This document shows positions 6,531 to 15,170 of a stretch of DNA of 64,000 bases, piece after piece. Under the pieces are notes generated by a model. The model made no database searches, had not been told where the DNA came from, and saw only the letters and a list, made by a program, of their open reading frames with translations. Within the stretch, counting starts at the first letter, position 1, and each line of letters begins with the position of its first letter. The DNA is from Bradyrhizobium sp. WBOS07 (GTDB lineage: Bacteria > Pseudomonadota > Alphaproteobacteria > Rhizobiales > Xanthobacteraceae): contig NZ_CP029008.1 in assembly GCF_024585165.1 (NCBI RefSeq), forward strand, positions 1,860,001 through 1,924,000, in the 5' to 3' direction. The position numbers and the translations under genes were made by a program.

Positions 6531-7361
6531 GTGCGTATTCGACGTGTTCTCCTCGCCATGCCCTTGTTCGATCGATTGCGGGATCATTCCTCCGTCTCGA
6601 TCGATGTCTGCAAGGCTGGCGCGAGCCCGACCGCGTGCTTGGGTCGGTTGGGCACGCGCGTTTGTGCAGTCGTGCCCGTGATGCTTCTTCTGACCGCGTT
6701 CGACGGTGCTGCTTTGGCCCAGAGCGGATCAACCGCCCAGCCGGCGATCAGTCAGACCGCTCACTCATTTGCCGGCTTCATCAATGAAGCCGCACAACGC
6801 TTTGCGATTGCGCCGAACTGGATCCGATCAGTCCAACGCATCGAGAGTGCTGGTGACGTGCACGCCAGATCGCCAAAAGGCGCAATGGGCCTGATGCAAA
6901 TCATGCCAGCGACTTGGGCGGAACTTCGTGTGCGCTACAATCTCGGGAACGACCCCTACGACCCGCACGACAACATTCTGGCCGGTACGGCGTACTTGCG
7001 CGAACTGCTCGATCGGTATGGCTCGCCTGGCGTGTTTGCGGCGTACAATGCGGGACCATCTCGCTATGAAGAGCATCTTGCGGGCGGCTCTCTGCCAGAC
7101 GAGACGCGAGCATACGTCGCAAAGCTTGCAAATCTGCTTGCCGTCGAACTGCCGCCGAGGTGGACGTCCGGCGGACAGTCATCAGCAGCTGCGACGCTAT
7201 TCGTCACGCGATCCGATCTCATGAAGACGCGTGATCGGTTGTTGGCGCTCATGCCGTCTAGCGGTGTCACGACCGCGTTCTCGGCGCCCGATGTTTCGCC
7301 CATGGTCCCCCGGCCAATTGGCATGTTCGTCCCTCGATCGGATTCGGGAGTATCGCGATGA
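6531..7361 (+). CDS. Lytic transglycosylase of the conjugation system
   Basis: This protein of about 276 residues carries a signal sequence or anchor (around residues 40-65) and an SLT domain: 'NWIRSVQRIESAGD', in which the Glu is the expected catalytic residue, then 'GAMGLMQIMPATW' and 'FAAYNAGPSRYEEH'. It opens peptidoglycan so that the pilus and secretion channel can cross the periplasm. The GTG at 6531 lies two bases after the traF stop; ATG at 6558 is another possible start. The C-terminal 80 residues beyond the domain are not recognisable. Confidence 0.85.
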   Translation: MRIRRVLLAMPLFDRLRDHSSVSIDVCKAGASPTACLGRLGTRVCAVVPVMLLLTAFDGAALAQSGSTAQPAISQTAHSFAGFINEAAQRFAIAPNWIRSVQRIESAGDVHARSPKGAMGLMQIMPATWAELRVRYNLGNDPYDPHDNILAGTAYLRELLDRYGSPGVFAAYNAGPSRYEEHLAGGSLPDETRAYVAKLANLLAVELPPRWTSGGQSSAAATLFVTRSDLMKTRDRLLALMPSSGVTTAFSAPDVSPMVPRPIGMFVPRSDSGVSR

Positions 7362-7746
7362 CCAGGTGTGCGGGTTCGCAAGCTGATGGTGTATGGGCGA
7401 TGCCTTCGGCCCGCGCTCTACTCGTCGCTTCGCTCCTCACCGAGCCACCCTTCGGGTGTCTCGGCCCTTCGGGTAACGATCGCTATCGCAAGCGCTCGGA
7501 AGCAGTGGGGGCTTCGCGAGTTGGCGGCCAGGTCGCGGTGGCTCTTTCGGGAACCGGCGACCCGGAGACCACGACGGCAGGACGGCGAGATAAAAGGGGC
7601 TCGCCGCTCGAACCGCAAGCCATTGACATGGCTTGGGTTCCGGCGTGCCGGTCGGTCGGGGCGCGTGCCGCGCCTTGGATTTTTAAGAATGAGATCAACT
7701 ACATTTTCGGCACTCTACGCGTTTTGGCGTCCTTCGAGGCGCAGTC
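7362..7746. other. Noncoding region upstream of the relaxase, candidate oriT
   Basis: This 385-base stretch has open frames on both strands but none with a family match. It is rich in short hairpins, best seen at 7440-7464 (CGAG-c-CACCC-ttc-GGGTG-t-CTCG), followed by GGCCC-ttc-GGGT. A structured region directly before a relaxase gene is the usual place for an origin of transfer, and a comparable position is expected by analogy with related ICEs. The nick site cannot be read from the sequence. Confidence 0.45.
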
Positions 7747-9510
7747 ATGACCACGGGCGACAGCGATCTGCGTATCCGGCCCGGGCGCATCCGCAGTACC
7801 CGCGCGCCGAAGCCGAAAAGCTTCATCAATCAGGTGCTACGCGCGGCGAAGAAAACCGGACACACCTCGGGTCAGACCCCGGCCGGCAGGCGTTCCGCGG
7901 CCCATGGGCGTTCGACGTTTGGCCGCGGGCGCCTCGCCTTTAGCCGGGCGAGATTGTTCAGCCCGACGCGGCGCGTTGTGGTGAAGGCGCGCGTGGTTCG
8001 CCACAAAGGACGAGCCTTCCGCTCAGCGCCGCTGACGGCCCATCTCTCGTATCTGAAGCGCGATGGCGTGACCCGGAGTGGTGAGCGGGCCGAGATGTTT
8101 GATGCCCGCGGCGACGGCGCCGATAGCGCGGCGTTTGCCGAACGCTGCAAGGACGACCGTCACCATTTCAGGTTCATTGTCTCGCCGGAGGACGCCGGCG
8201 ATATGACCGACCTGAAGGCCTTCACCCGCGACCTCGCCAAGCAGATGGAAGCCGACTTTGGCACGCGACTGGATTGGGTGGCTGTCGATCATTGGAATAC
8301 CGACAATCCTCACGTCCATCTTCTCGTTCGGGGGGTCGACGAAGAGGGCGCTGATCTCGTGATCTCCCGCGACTACATCAGCCGGGGCCTGCGTTCACGC
8401 GCCGAGGAATTGGTCGCGATCGAACTGGGTCCAAAACCGGAGCACGAGATCCGCAATTCGCTGGAGAGGGAAGTCTCGGCGGAACGATGGACGCGGCTCG
8501 ACCGGGAGGTCCGACTGGCGGCGGAAGAGACCGGGTATATCGATCTTCGACCCAAGAATCCCGGCAGCGCGGATCCTGAGATCCGCCGCCTGATGGTTGG
8601 CCGTCTTCAGCACCTCGAGAAGATGGGCCTTGCCGCATCCGCCGCACCAGGGGAGTGGATGGTCGGACTCGAGGCCGAGCGCAGCTTGCGCGACCTCGGC
8701 ATGCGCGGCGACATCATCAAGACCATGCACCGCGCCTTTACCGAGCGCGGGGAAGCGCGCGGCGTCGCCGACTTCGTCATCGAGGGTGGACAGCCGACGT
8801 CTCAGCTTATGGGACGACTGGTCGAGCGTGGATTGCATGACGAACTGACTGGCGAGGCCTACGCCCTGATCGACGGGACCGACGGACGCGCGCACCACGT
8901 GCGCTTTCGAGGTATCGAGGCCTTCGAACATGCTCCGCCCGTTGGGGGAATCGTCGAAGTCCGACGCTTCGGTCAAGCCGGCGATCCACGGCCGACCGTG
9001 GTGCTCGCCATCCGCTCCGATCTCGATCTTGCCGAGCAGGTCACCGCAAAAGGCGCGACCTGGCTTGACCACAGGCTGGTCGAACGCGACTCCATGCCGC
9101 TTGCCATGGGCGGATTCGGCCGAGAGACGCGCCAAGCCATGGAAGCCCGTACCGAGCATCTGATCCGGGAGGGCCTAGCGCGGCGGCAGGGCCAACGCAT
9201 CATCTTGCAGCGCAACCTCCTGAACACGTTGCGCCAGCTTGAACTGGACCAGGTGGCCGCAAAAGTCTCGGCCGACACCAGCCTCCCTTACGTGAAGTCC
9301 GAATCCGGGGAGCATGTGGCGGGGACATATCGCCAGCGTCTGACGCTCGCCTCGGGACGCTTCGCCATGATCGACAATGGGCTCGGCTTCCAACTCGTGC
9401 CCTGGTCGCGCGAACTCGAAAGGAGGCTCGGCCAACACGTCACCGGCGTCGTGAAGGACGGCGGTGGAATCGAATGGGGCTTTGGTCGCAAGCGCGACCT
9501 CGGTCTCTAA
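7747..9510 (+). CDS. rlxS: Relaxase RlxS (VirD2/TraI-like, DUF3363)
   Basis: This 587-residue protein has a basic, disordered N-terminus (about 90 residues) and then a MOB relaxase fold. 'LTAHLSYLKRDGV' carries the likely nucleophilic Tyr, and 'HWNTDNPHVHLLVRG' is the metal-binding His motif. The C-terminal half matches DUF3363. It should nick oriT and pilot the single strand into the recipient. The length equals that of typical RlxS proteins, and the gene is complete. It is followed after 36 bases by traG, its coupling protein, and preceded by the candidate oriT. Confidence 0.92.
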   Translation: MTTGDSDLRIRPGRIRSTRAPKPKSFINQVLRAAKKTGHTSGQTPAGRRSAAHGRSTFGRGRLAFSRARLFSPTRRVVVKARVVRHKGRAFRSAPLTAHLSYLKRDGVTRSGERAEMFDARGDGADSAAFAERCKDDRHHFRFIVSPEDAGDMTDLKAFTRDLAKQMEADFGTRLDWVAVDHWNTDNPHVHLLVRGVDEEGADLVISRDYISRGLRSRAEELVAIELGPKPEHEIRNSLEREVSAERWTRLDREVRLAAEETGYIDLRPKNPGSADPEIRRLMVGRLQHLEKMGLAASAAPGEWMVGLEAERSLRDLGMRGDIIKTMHRAFTERGEARGVADFVIEGGQPTSQLMGRLVERGLHDELTGEAYALIDGTDGRAHHVRFRGIEAFEHAPPVGGIVEVRRFGQAGDPRPTVVLAIRSDLDLAEQVTAKGATWLDHRLVERDSMPLAMGGFGRETRQAMEARTEHLIREGLARRQGQRIILQRNLLNTLRQLELDQVAAKVSADTSLPYVKSESGEHVAGTYRQRLTLASGRFAMIDNGLGFQLVPWSRELERRLGQHVTGVVKDGGGIEWGFGRKRDLGL

Positions 9511-9546
9511 CAATCGCACCAATCCAGCTGCGGAAGGGCGTTCGGG

Positions 9547-11535
9547 ATGTCCGGAACCAAAATCCTTTGGGGGCAGGTGATCGTGGTCGGCCTGATCGTT
9601 TTGCTGGCCATCTGGGGAGCAACCGAGTGGACGGCCTGGCGGCTCGCCTGGCAACCGGAGCTTGGGCGGCCCTGGTTCGAACTGTTGGGCTTCAAGGTCT
9701 ATTACCCGCCCGTCTTCTTCTGGTGGTGGTTCGTCTACGACGCCTATGCGCCACGGGTCTTTGTCGAAGGAGCCTTCATTGCGGCGTCGGGGACCTTCGT
9801 TTCGATCGCGGTGGCGATCGGCATGTCGGTTTGGCGGGCGCGCGAAGCCAAGAATGTCGCGACCTATGGGTCGGCGCGCTGGGCTGGTGCGGACGAGGTT
9901 CGAGCGGCGGGACTTCTCGGTCCGGATGGTGTGGTGCTCGGCAAGCTCGACCGCGACTACCTTCGCCACGACGGGCCGGAGCACGTGTTGTGTTTTGCAC
10001 CCACCCGATCCGGCAAGGGTGTCGGTCTTGTCGTCCCCTCGCTCCTGGCTTGGCCCGGCTCGGCCATCGTTCACGACATCAAGGGCGAGAATTGGCAACT
10101 GACCGCGGGCTTCCGCTCGCGACACGGCCGCGTCCTGTTGTTCGATCCCACCAACCCAAAGTCCTCAGCCTACAATCCGCTGCTCGAGGTCCGGCGCGGG
10201 GAATGGGAGGTTCGCGACGTCCAGAACGTGGCCGACGTCCTGGTCGACCCCGAAGGCTCCCTCGACAAGCGGAACCACTGGGAGAAGACCAGTCATTCGC
10301 TCCTGGTCGGCGCCATACTCCACGTTCTCTATGCCGAGGCGGACAAGACCTTGGCCGGCGTCGCCGCCTTCCTGTCCGATCCGAAGCAGCCGATCGAGAC
10401 CACGCTGAGGGCGATGATGACTACACCGCACCTTGGCGAGCAGGGCGCCCATCCCGTCGTCGCCTCGACCGCGCGCGAACTCCTCAACAAATCCGAAAAC
10501 GAACGCTCCGGCGTCCTATCCACCGCGATGTCGTTCCTCGGGCTCTACCGCGATCCCGTCGTGGCCCAGGTGACCTGTCGCTGCGACTGGCGGATTGCCG
10601 ATCTGATCGCAGATGGTCGCCCGACGACGCTTTACCTCGTGGTGCCGCCGTCGGATATTTCTCGGACCAAGCCGCTGATCCGTCTGGTGCTGAACCAGAT
10701 CGGCCGGCGCCTGACCGAGGATCTACACGCCCGCGACCGTCGGCATCGAGTGCTAATGATGCTCGACGAGTTCCCGGCGCTGGGGCGGCTGGATTTCTTC
10801 GAGTCTGCGCTCGCCTTCATGGCGGGGTACGGCATCAAGAGCTTCTTGATCGCGCAGTCGCTCAACCAGATCGAGAAGGCCTACGGGCCTAACAACGCCA
10901 TCCTCGACAACTGTCACGTCCGCGTCAGCTTCGCGACCAACGACGAGCGGACCGCCAAGCGGGTATCGGACGCGCTCGGGACCGCGACCGAGATGCGGGC
11001 CATGAAAAACTATGCCGGCCATAGATTGAACCCGTGGTTGGGGCACTTGATGGTCTCGCGGCAGGAGACGGCCAGACCTCTCTTGACCCCGGGCGAGGTC
11101 ATGCAGCTTCCACCGATGGACGAGATCGTCATGGTGGCGGGTACGCCGCCGATCCGGGCGAAGAAAGTTCGCTACTACGAGGATAGGCGGTTCACCGAGC
11201 GGGTTCTGCCGCCGCCAAATCCGGCGAGCGCCGGCCGATCATCGAGAACGGACGGTTGGTCAGCGCTAGGACCATTGAAGCCGACGGCGGGTCCAACTGA
11301 CAAAGCCGCGGAGGTCGAGGAAGACACGGCGAACAGCGGACTCCGTCGCGAGCCCGAACTCCCCGATCACGTCGCGATCGCCAAGGAGACGACCGAACCG
11401 ACGCCGGCAGAAGAATTTGCCGCCGTTCTTGACGATGACGAGGATGGGGTCCGCCAGTCCCGGCTCATACGCCAGCAGATGCGCGGCGTTGCGCGTCAGG
11501 TCGCCATGGACCCGAATGACGGTATGGAGCTCTGA
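9547..11535 (+). CDS. traG: Coupling protein TraG (VirD4-like)
   Basis: This 662-residue protein has two N-terminal membrane segments (about residues 10-30 and 55-95) followed by the AAA+ motor: Walker A 'APTRSGKGVGLV', Walker B 'HRVLMMLDEFPALG' and the 'FLIAQSLNQIEKAYG' motif. It is the inner-membrane ATPase that hands the relaxase-DNA complex to the Trb channel. The C-terminal 100 residues are acidic and low in complexity, which is common for the family. The gene is complete and is followed after 6 bases by a ribbon-helix-helix gene. Confidence 0.93.
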   Translation: MSGTKILWGQVIVVGLIVLLAIWGATEWTAWRLAWQPELGRPWFELLGFKVYYPPVFFWWWFVYDAYAPRVFVEGAFIAASGTFVSIAVAIGMSVWRAREAKNVATYGSARWAGADEVRAAGLLGPDGVVLGKLDRDYLRHDGPEHVLCFAPTRSGKGVGLVVPSLLAWPGSAIVHDIKGENWQLTAGFRSRHGRVLLFDPTNPKSSAYNPLLEVRRGEWEVRDVQNVADVLVDPEGSLDKRNHWEKTSHSLLVGAILHVLYAEADKTLAGVAAFLSDPKQPIETTLRAMMTTPHLGEQGAHPVVASTARELLNKSENERSGVLSTAMSFLGLYRDPVVAQVTCRCDWRIADLIADGRPTTLYLVVPPSDISRTKPLIRLVLNQIGRRLTEDLHARDRRHRVLMMLDEFPALGRLDFFESALAFMAGYGIKSFLIAQSLNQIEKAYGPNNAILDNCHVRVSFATNDERTAKRVSDALGTATEMRAMKNYAGHRLNPWLGHLMVSRQETARPLLTPGEVMQLPPMDEIVMVAGTPPIRAKKVRYYEDRRFTERVLPPPNPASAGRSSRTDGWSALGPLKPTAGPTDKAAEVEEDTANSGLRREPELPDHVAIAKETTEPTPAEEFAAVLDDDEDGVRQSRLIRQQMRGVARQVAMDPNDGMEL

Positions 11536-11541
11536 GGCATT

Positions 11542-11967
11542 ATGCGCGACCGGATGAACGTCTACTTCCCGCCAGAACTGCTGAAACAGATCTCAGAGCT
11601 CGCCGATCGCAAAAGACTTTCTCGGTCGGCGATCGTGGAAGCGGCAGTTGTTTCGTTTCTGTCCCCGGATGGAGCGGACAGGCGAGAAGCGGCGTTTACC
11701 CGGCGCCTCGATCGGCTGTCGCGCCAGATGCAGCGGCTGGAACGCGACGTGGGCTTGACGGCCGAAAGCTTGGCGCTCTTCATCCGCTTTTGGCTGACGA
11801 TCACGCCGCCGCTACCCAACGACGCACAGGCTGCCGCGCAGGCAAAGGGCAGGGATCGTTTTGAAGGATTTGTCGAAGCACTCGGGCGCCGTTTGCAAAA
11901 GGGGCAAAGCTTTCTCCGGGAGATTCCAGAAGACATCGGTCGTCAGGAACCGGCCGAAGAAACTTGA
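11542..11967 (+). CDS. CopG-like ribbon-helix-helix protein
   Basis: This 141-residue protein has a ribbon-helix-helix domain at residues 1-45 ('MNVYFPPELLKQISELADRK', 'SRSAIVEAAVVSFL'), a coiled middle part ('RRLDRLSRQMQRLERDVGL') and a hydrophobic helix ('LALFIRFWLTITPPL'). Such genes follow traG in many alphaproteobacterial ICEs and are annotated as conjugal transfer or CopG proteins. It may repress the tra/trb genes or help form the relaxosome; the sequence does not say which. In the usual layout trbB would follow directly, but an MFS gene stands in between here. Confidence 0.8.
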   Translation: MRDRMNVYFPPELLKQISELADRKRLSRSAIVEAAVVSFLSPDGADRREAAFTRRLDRLSRQMQRLERDVGLTAESLALFIRFWLTITPPLPNDAQAAAQAKGRDRFEGFVEALGRRLQKGQSFLREIPEDIGRQEPAEET

Positions 11968-12003
11968 GAGAGCCACGTAGACAGACCATTTCGCGGATCC
12001 TTC

Positions 12004-12026
12004 TTATTCTACGCCACCCTACGACC
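12004..12026 (+). repeat. Imperfect direct repeat flanking the MFS gene, copy 1
   Basis: The 23-base stretch around TTCTACGCCA matches 13492-13514 at 19 of 23 positions. The two copies bracket the MFS gene, one before it and one just before trbB. They may mark how the gene was inserted, or be two related promoter elements. Confidence 0.4.
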
Positions 12027-12100
12027 GCAGGGATTTACCCGAACTGACGAAAAGCTGGTCGCGCTATCGGCTCGCACGAGCTGACAGCAAGAGGGCCAGC

Positions 12101-13429
12101 ATGCAAATTTCCGGGACATGGCGTCTCATCTCGCGCGTTTTTCTCCCGTTTGCTGCTGGATACTATCTTTCGTATCTGTATCGAACGATCAACGCTTTGA
12201 TCGCCAGTCATCTCAGCTCGGATACCGCGCTCGGGACTGCCGACCTCGGGTTGCTTACGTCAGTCTATTTCCTGATATTCGCGGCGGCTCAGATCCCTGT
12301 CGGTATATTGTTGGATCGCTTTGGTCCGCGTCGCGTCCAGAGTGTTCTGCTCTTGCTAGCCGCAGCGGGCGCCGGACTCTTCGCGATATCGACCGGTTTC
12401 CTGTCGCTTTTGATCGCGCGTGCAATGATCGGGCTTGGCGTGGCGGCGGCGTTGACCGCAGGACTGAAGTCGATCGTCCTTTGGTTCCCCAGAGAACGAG
12501 TTGCCTTGCTTAACGGCTACATGATCATGCTGGGATCGCTAGGAGCGGTGACCGCTACGGTTCCCGTAGAATACCTACTCGCTTGGATGAGCTGGCGGCA
12601 GCTCTTTGAGATCCTAGCGGCGGCGACCGGCGCGACGGCCATTTTCATCTATGTCGTGGTTCCCGAGCGGGGCATTGTCCCATCAGCAGCCTGCGCCACT
12701 CTTAGCTCCGTTTTCAGCGATCGGCGCTTCTGGCGAATGGCCCCGTTGTCGGCGACTTGCGTCGGATCAGCCTGGTCTCTGCAGGGGCTGTGGGCATCAC
12801 CGTGGCTGATCGACGTGGAGAGGCTTGATCGCACAAGTCTCGTCAGACAGCTGTTTACAATGTCCGTCGTACTAAGCGGCGGTGCCTGGTTGTTCGGTAT
12901 GGCCGTCCATTACATCAAACGCAAAGGAATCGGAGCGGAGGCTATATTAGTGGTGGTTGCAGTGCTGTTCATCGCAGCCGATTCAGCCTTGATCTTGCGA
13001 GCGCCCCTGCCGTCCATCCTGCCCTGGTCGGTTGTCGCAATTGCCGGAACGGCAACCGTGGTCAGCTTCGCGGTAATAGCGGATTACTTTCCGCCGGAGC
13101 TTGCTGGTCGTGCCAACGGCGTCTTGAACGTCCTGCACTTTGGTTGGGCATTTCTGGCACAATACGCGACAGGCCTGATCCTGGAGCAATGGCACACGAT
13201 CGATGGCCATAGGTCCGTCCAGGCCTATCAGGTCGCGTTCGGCCTCAACGTAGCGCTGCAGATCGCAGCCTTGGTCTGGTTCGCGCTGCCTTGGCGTAGA
13301 GTCTGCGCTTCATGGATGAGTTTAACTTCCCGCTCCACGCCAGCCTCTGTTTCCAATGGTGTCAAGTCGGTCGGCTTGTACGAGAATTCGCCCATCCTGA
13401 TACCCGCGGACGACGGCGCGGAGTGGTGA
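12101..13429 (+). CDS. MFS transporter
   Basis: This 442-residue protein with about twelve membrane segments belongs to the major facilitator superfamily: 'PVGILLDRFGPRRVQSVL' is the signature between segments 2 and 3, and 'GYYLSYLYRTINALI' the first segment. It resembles the nitrate/sugar-phosphate permease side of the superfamily, but the substrate cannot be read. The ATG start lies after 'AAGAGGGCCAGC', a fair ribosome binding site. It is out of place inside the conjugation gene block, between the CopG-like gene and trbB, and is flanked by an imperfect 23-base direct repeat, so it is probably cargo acquired later. Confidence 0.85.
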   Translation: MQISGTWRLISRVFLPFAAGYYLSYLYRTINALIASHLSSDTALGTADLGLLTSVYFLIFAAAQIPVGILLDRFGPRRVQSVLLLLAAAGAGLFAISTGFLSLLIARAMIGLGVAAALTAGLKSIVLWFPRERVALLNGYMIMLGSLGAVTATVPVEYLLAWMSWRQLFEILAAATGATAIFIYVVVPERGIVPSAACATLSSVFSDRRFWRMAPLSATCVGSAWSLQGLWASPWLIDVERLDRTSLVRQLFTMSVVLSGGAWLFGMAVHYIKRKGIGAEAILVVVAVLFIAADSALILRAPLPSILPWSVVAIAGTATVVSFAVIADYFPPELAGRANGVLNVLHFGWAFLAQYATGLILEQWHTIDGHRSVQAYQVAFGLNVALQIAALVWFALPWRRVCASWMSLTSRSTPASVSNGVKSVGLYENSPILIPADDGAEW

Positions 13430-13491
13430 GCGATAGCTCTTAGCGGACTGGTACGATTGAGCAGGAGTCCAATATCAGTTCTCAGTCTTCC

Positions 13492-13514
13492 TTTTTCTAC
13501 GCCAGTCTACGATC
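13492..13514 (+). repeat. Imperfect direct repeat flanking the MFS gene, copy 2
   Basis: Second copy of the 23-base element with the shared core TTCTACGCCA and CTACGA. It lies about 85 bases before the trbB start and is therefore probably the original copy in the trbB leader. Confidence 0.4.
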
Positions 13515-13597
13515 ACCGAAAGCGCTTGTTGCGCCAACTCCATAGGTGCTTTTTCTAATCATCCCATCTGAGGGCCCTTTGCGGACGCTCTCACTGG

Positions 13598-14572
13598 GTG
13601 GGGACGACGGTGCCAAGCCATTCCATTCAATCGGAAGCGAATTCGCGCGGCGCGCGCATGCTTCGTAGTGCGCTTGGCACAGCGATTGCCGGCTACCTCG
13701 AAGATGAAGCGATCATCGAGGTGATGCTCAATCCGGATGGGCGGTTGTGGATCGACAGGCTGTCGAGTGGCTTGATCGACACAGGCAAAACTCTCTCCGC
13801 AGCGGATGGCGAGCGCATTGTTCGCCTGGTAGCGCACCACGTAGGTGCGGAGGTGCATGCCGGGGCGCCACGGGTTTCGGCAGAACTGCCTGGAACTGGT
13901 GAGCGCTTCGAAGGCCTTTTGCCTCCGGTCGTTGCCGCCCCGGCCTTTGCTATCCGCAAGCCAGCGGTCGCGGTGTTTACCCTCGACGATTACGTCGCCA
14001 AGGAAATCATGACCTCGGAGCAGGCCGAGATCCTGAAGAGCGCGGTCGCCGCACGGAAGAACATCCTCGTCGCCGGGGGAACGTCGACCGGCAAGACGAC
14101 TCTGACAAATGCGCTCCTGGCCGAAGTGGCAAAGACTGCCGATCGGGTCGTGCTGATCGAAGATACGCGCGAACTGCAGTGCACAGCGCCCAACCTTGTC
14201 GCTTTGCGTACCAACGATGGCGTGGCGACGCTATCGGACCTCGTTCGCTCCTCGCTGCGACTGCGTCCTGACCGTATTCCGGTCGGCGAGGTCCGCGGTG
14301 CCGAAGCCCTCGATCTGCTCAAGGCCTGGGGTACCGGGCATCCCGGTGGCATCGGGACCATTCATGCTGGTACCGCGCTCGGTGCCCTGCGGCGGCTTGA
14401 GCAACTCATTCAGGAAGCCGTCATCACGGTTCCGCGTGCCCTGATCGCCGAGACCATCAACGTTATCGCCGTGCTGGCGGGGCGTGGCGCTGATCGTCGC
14501 CTCGTTGAGCTCGCGCTCGTCCGGGGGCTTGGAGCTGCCGGCGACTACAGCCTTTCAACAGCAGGAGACTGA
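13598..14572 (+). CDS. trbB: Conjugal transfer ATPase TrbB
   Basis: This 324-residue VirB11-type secretion ATPase has an N-terminal domain with '[20 protein letters not shown]', Walker A '[19 protein letters not shown]', '[11 protein letters not shown]' as the Asp box and '[14 protein letters not shown]' as the His box. It is a hexameric cytoplasmic ATPase that powers pilus assembly. The start is taken at GTG 13598, giving normal family length. It is the first gene of the trb operon; trbC starts one base after its stop codon. Confidence 0.95.
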   Translation: MGTTVPSHSIQSEANSRGARMLRSALGTAIAGYLEDEAIIEVMLNPDGRLWIDRLSSGLIDTGKTLSAADGERIVRLVAHHVGAEVHAGAPRVSAELPGTGERFEGLLPPVVAAPAFAIRKPAVAVFTLDDYVAKEIMTSEQAEILKSAVAARKNILVAGGTSTGKTTLTNALLAEVAKTADRVVLIEDTRELQCTAPNLVALRTNDGVATLSDLVRSSLRLRPDRIPVGEVRGAEALDLLKAWGTGHPGGIGTIHAGTALGALRRLEQLIQEAVITVPRALIAETINVIAVLAGRGADRRLVELALVRGLGAAGDYSLSTAGD

Positions 14573-14573
14573 C

Positions 14574-14897
14574 ATGCGTCAGCAAATTCGTTTTCTTCGA
14601 GGTGCATCGGTGGCCGCCTTCGGCACGGTGCTTTTGGCGGCGGCGCCGGCATGGGCCGCTGGTTCGAATATGCCATGGGAGCAGCCGCTCAATCAGATCC
14701 TGCAATCGGTTGAAGGTCCGGTTGCCAAGATCATCGCGGTCATCATCATCGTCGTGACCGGGCTCACGCTCGCGTTCGGGGATTCGTCGGGTGGTTTCCG
14801 CCGGCTGATCCAGATCGTGTTCGGCCTGTCGATCGCATTTGCCGCCTCGAGCTTCTTCCTATCGTTCTTCTCCTTCGGCGGCGGCGTGGTGGTTTGA
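14574..14897 (+). CDS. trbC: Prepilin TrbC
   Basis: This 107-residue protein has a long signal peptide ending 'APAWAAGSNMPWEQPLNQIL' and two hydrophobic helices ('IIAVIIIVVTGLTLAFG' and 'IVFGLSIAFAASSFFLSFF') separated by a short polar loop with 'DSSGGFRR'. This is the form of VirB2/TrbC pilins. The mature pilin is probably cyclised by TraF (6016). ATG 14574 is used because GCAGGAGA lies upstream and trbB ends two bases earlier. Its stop codon overlaps the trbD start. Confidence 0.93.
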   Translation: MRQQIRFLRGASVAAFGTVLLAAAPAWAAGSNMPWEQPLNQILQSVEGPVAKIIAVIIIVVTGLTLAFGDSSGGFRRLIQIVFGLSIAFAASSFFLSFFSFGGGVVV

Positions 14898-15160
14898 TGG
14901 ATGAACCGGTCACAGGTTTTGTCGTGCCCGTTCACCGCGCACTCACTGAGCCGATTCTGATGGGCGGCGCGCCGCGGTCCGTCGCGATCGTGAACGGCAC
15001 GCTTGCTGCGGCCCTTGGACTTGGATTGCGGCTCTGGATCGCGGGTCTCATCCTCTGGTTCATCGGCCACATGGCCGCCGTCTGGGCCGCCAAGCGCGAT
15101 CCCGCATTTGTCGATGTCGTGCGCCGACATCTGCGCATTCCCAGCCACCTCAACACCTGA
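14897..15160 (+). CDS. trbD: Conjugal transfer protein TrbD
   Basis: This 87-residue VirB3-like inner membrane protein begins 'MDEPVTGFVVPVHRALTEPI'. The PVHRALTEP stretch is the family hallmark, followed by two membrane segments around residues 30-60. It supports pilus assembly together with TrbE. The start codon shares one base with the trbC stop (TGATG), so translation is coupled. The stop lies 10 bases before trbE. Confidence 0.92.
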   Translation: MDEPVTGFVVPVHRALTEPILMGGAPRSVAIVNGTLAAALGLGLRLWIAGLILWFIGHMAAVWAAKRDPAFVDVVRRHLRIPSHLNT

Positions 15161-15170
15161 GCGCTCCGCC

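Noticed and set aside
7368..7943. Long open frame before and into the relaxase gene
   Set aside because: It overlaps rlxS in another frame, is arginine-rich as GC-rich shadows are, and shows no known domain.
13840..13858. Second copy of the fseA-promoter palindrome (GCACC-ACGTA-GGTGC) inside trbB
   Set aside because: It lies within a conserved coding region far from any start, and differs in the centre; probably chance.
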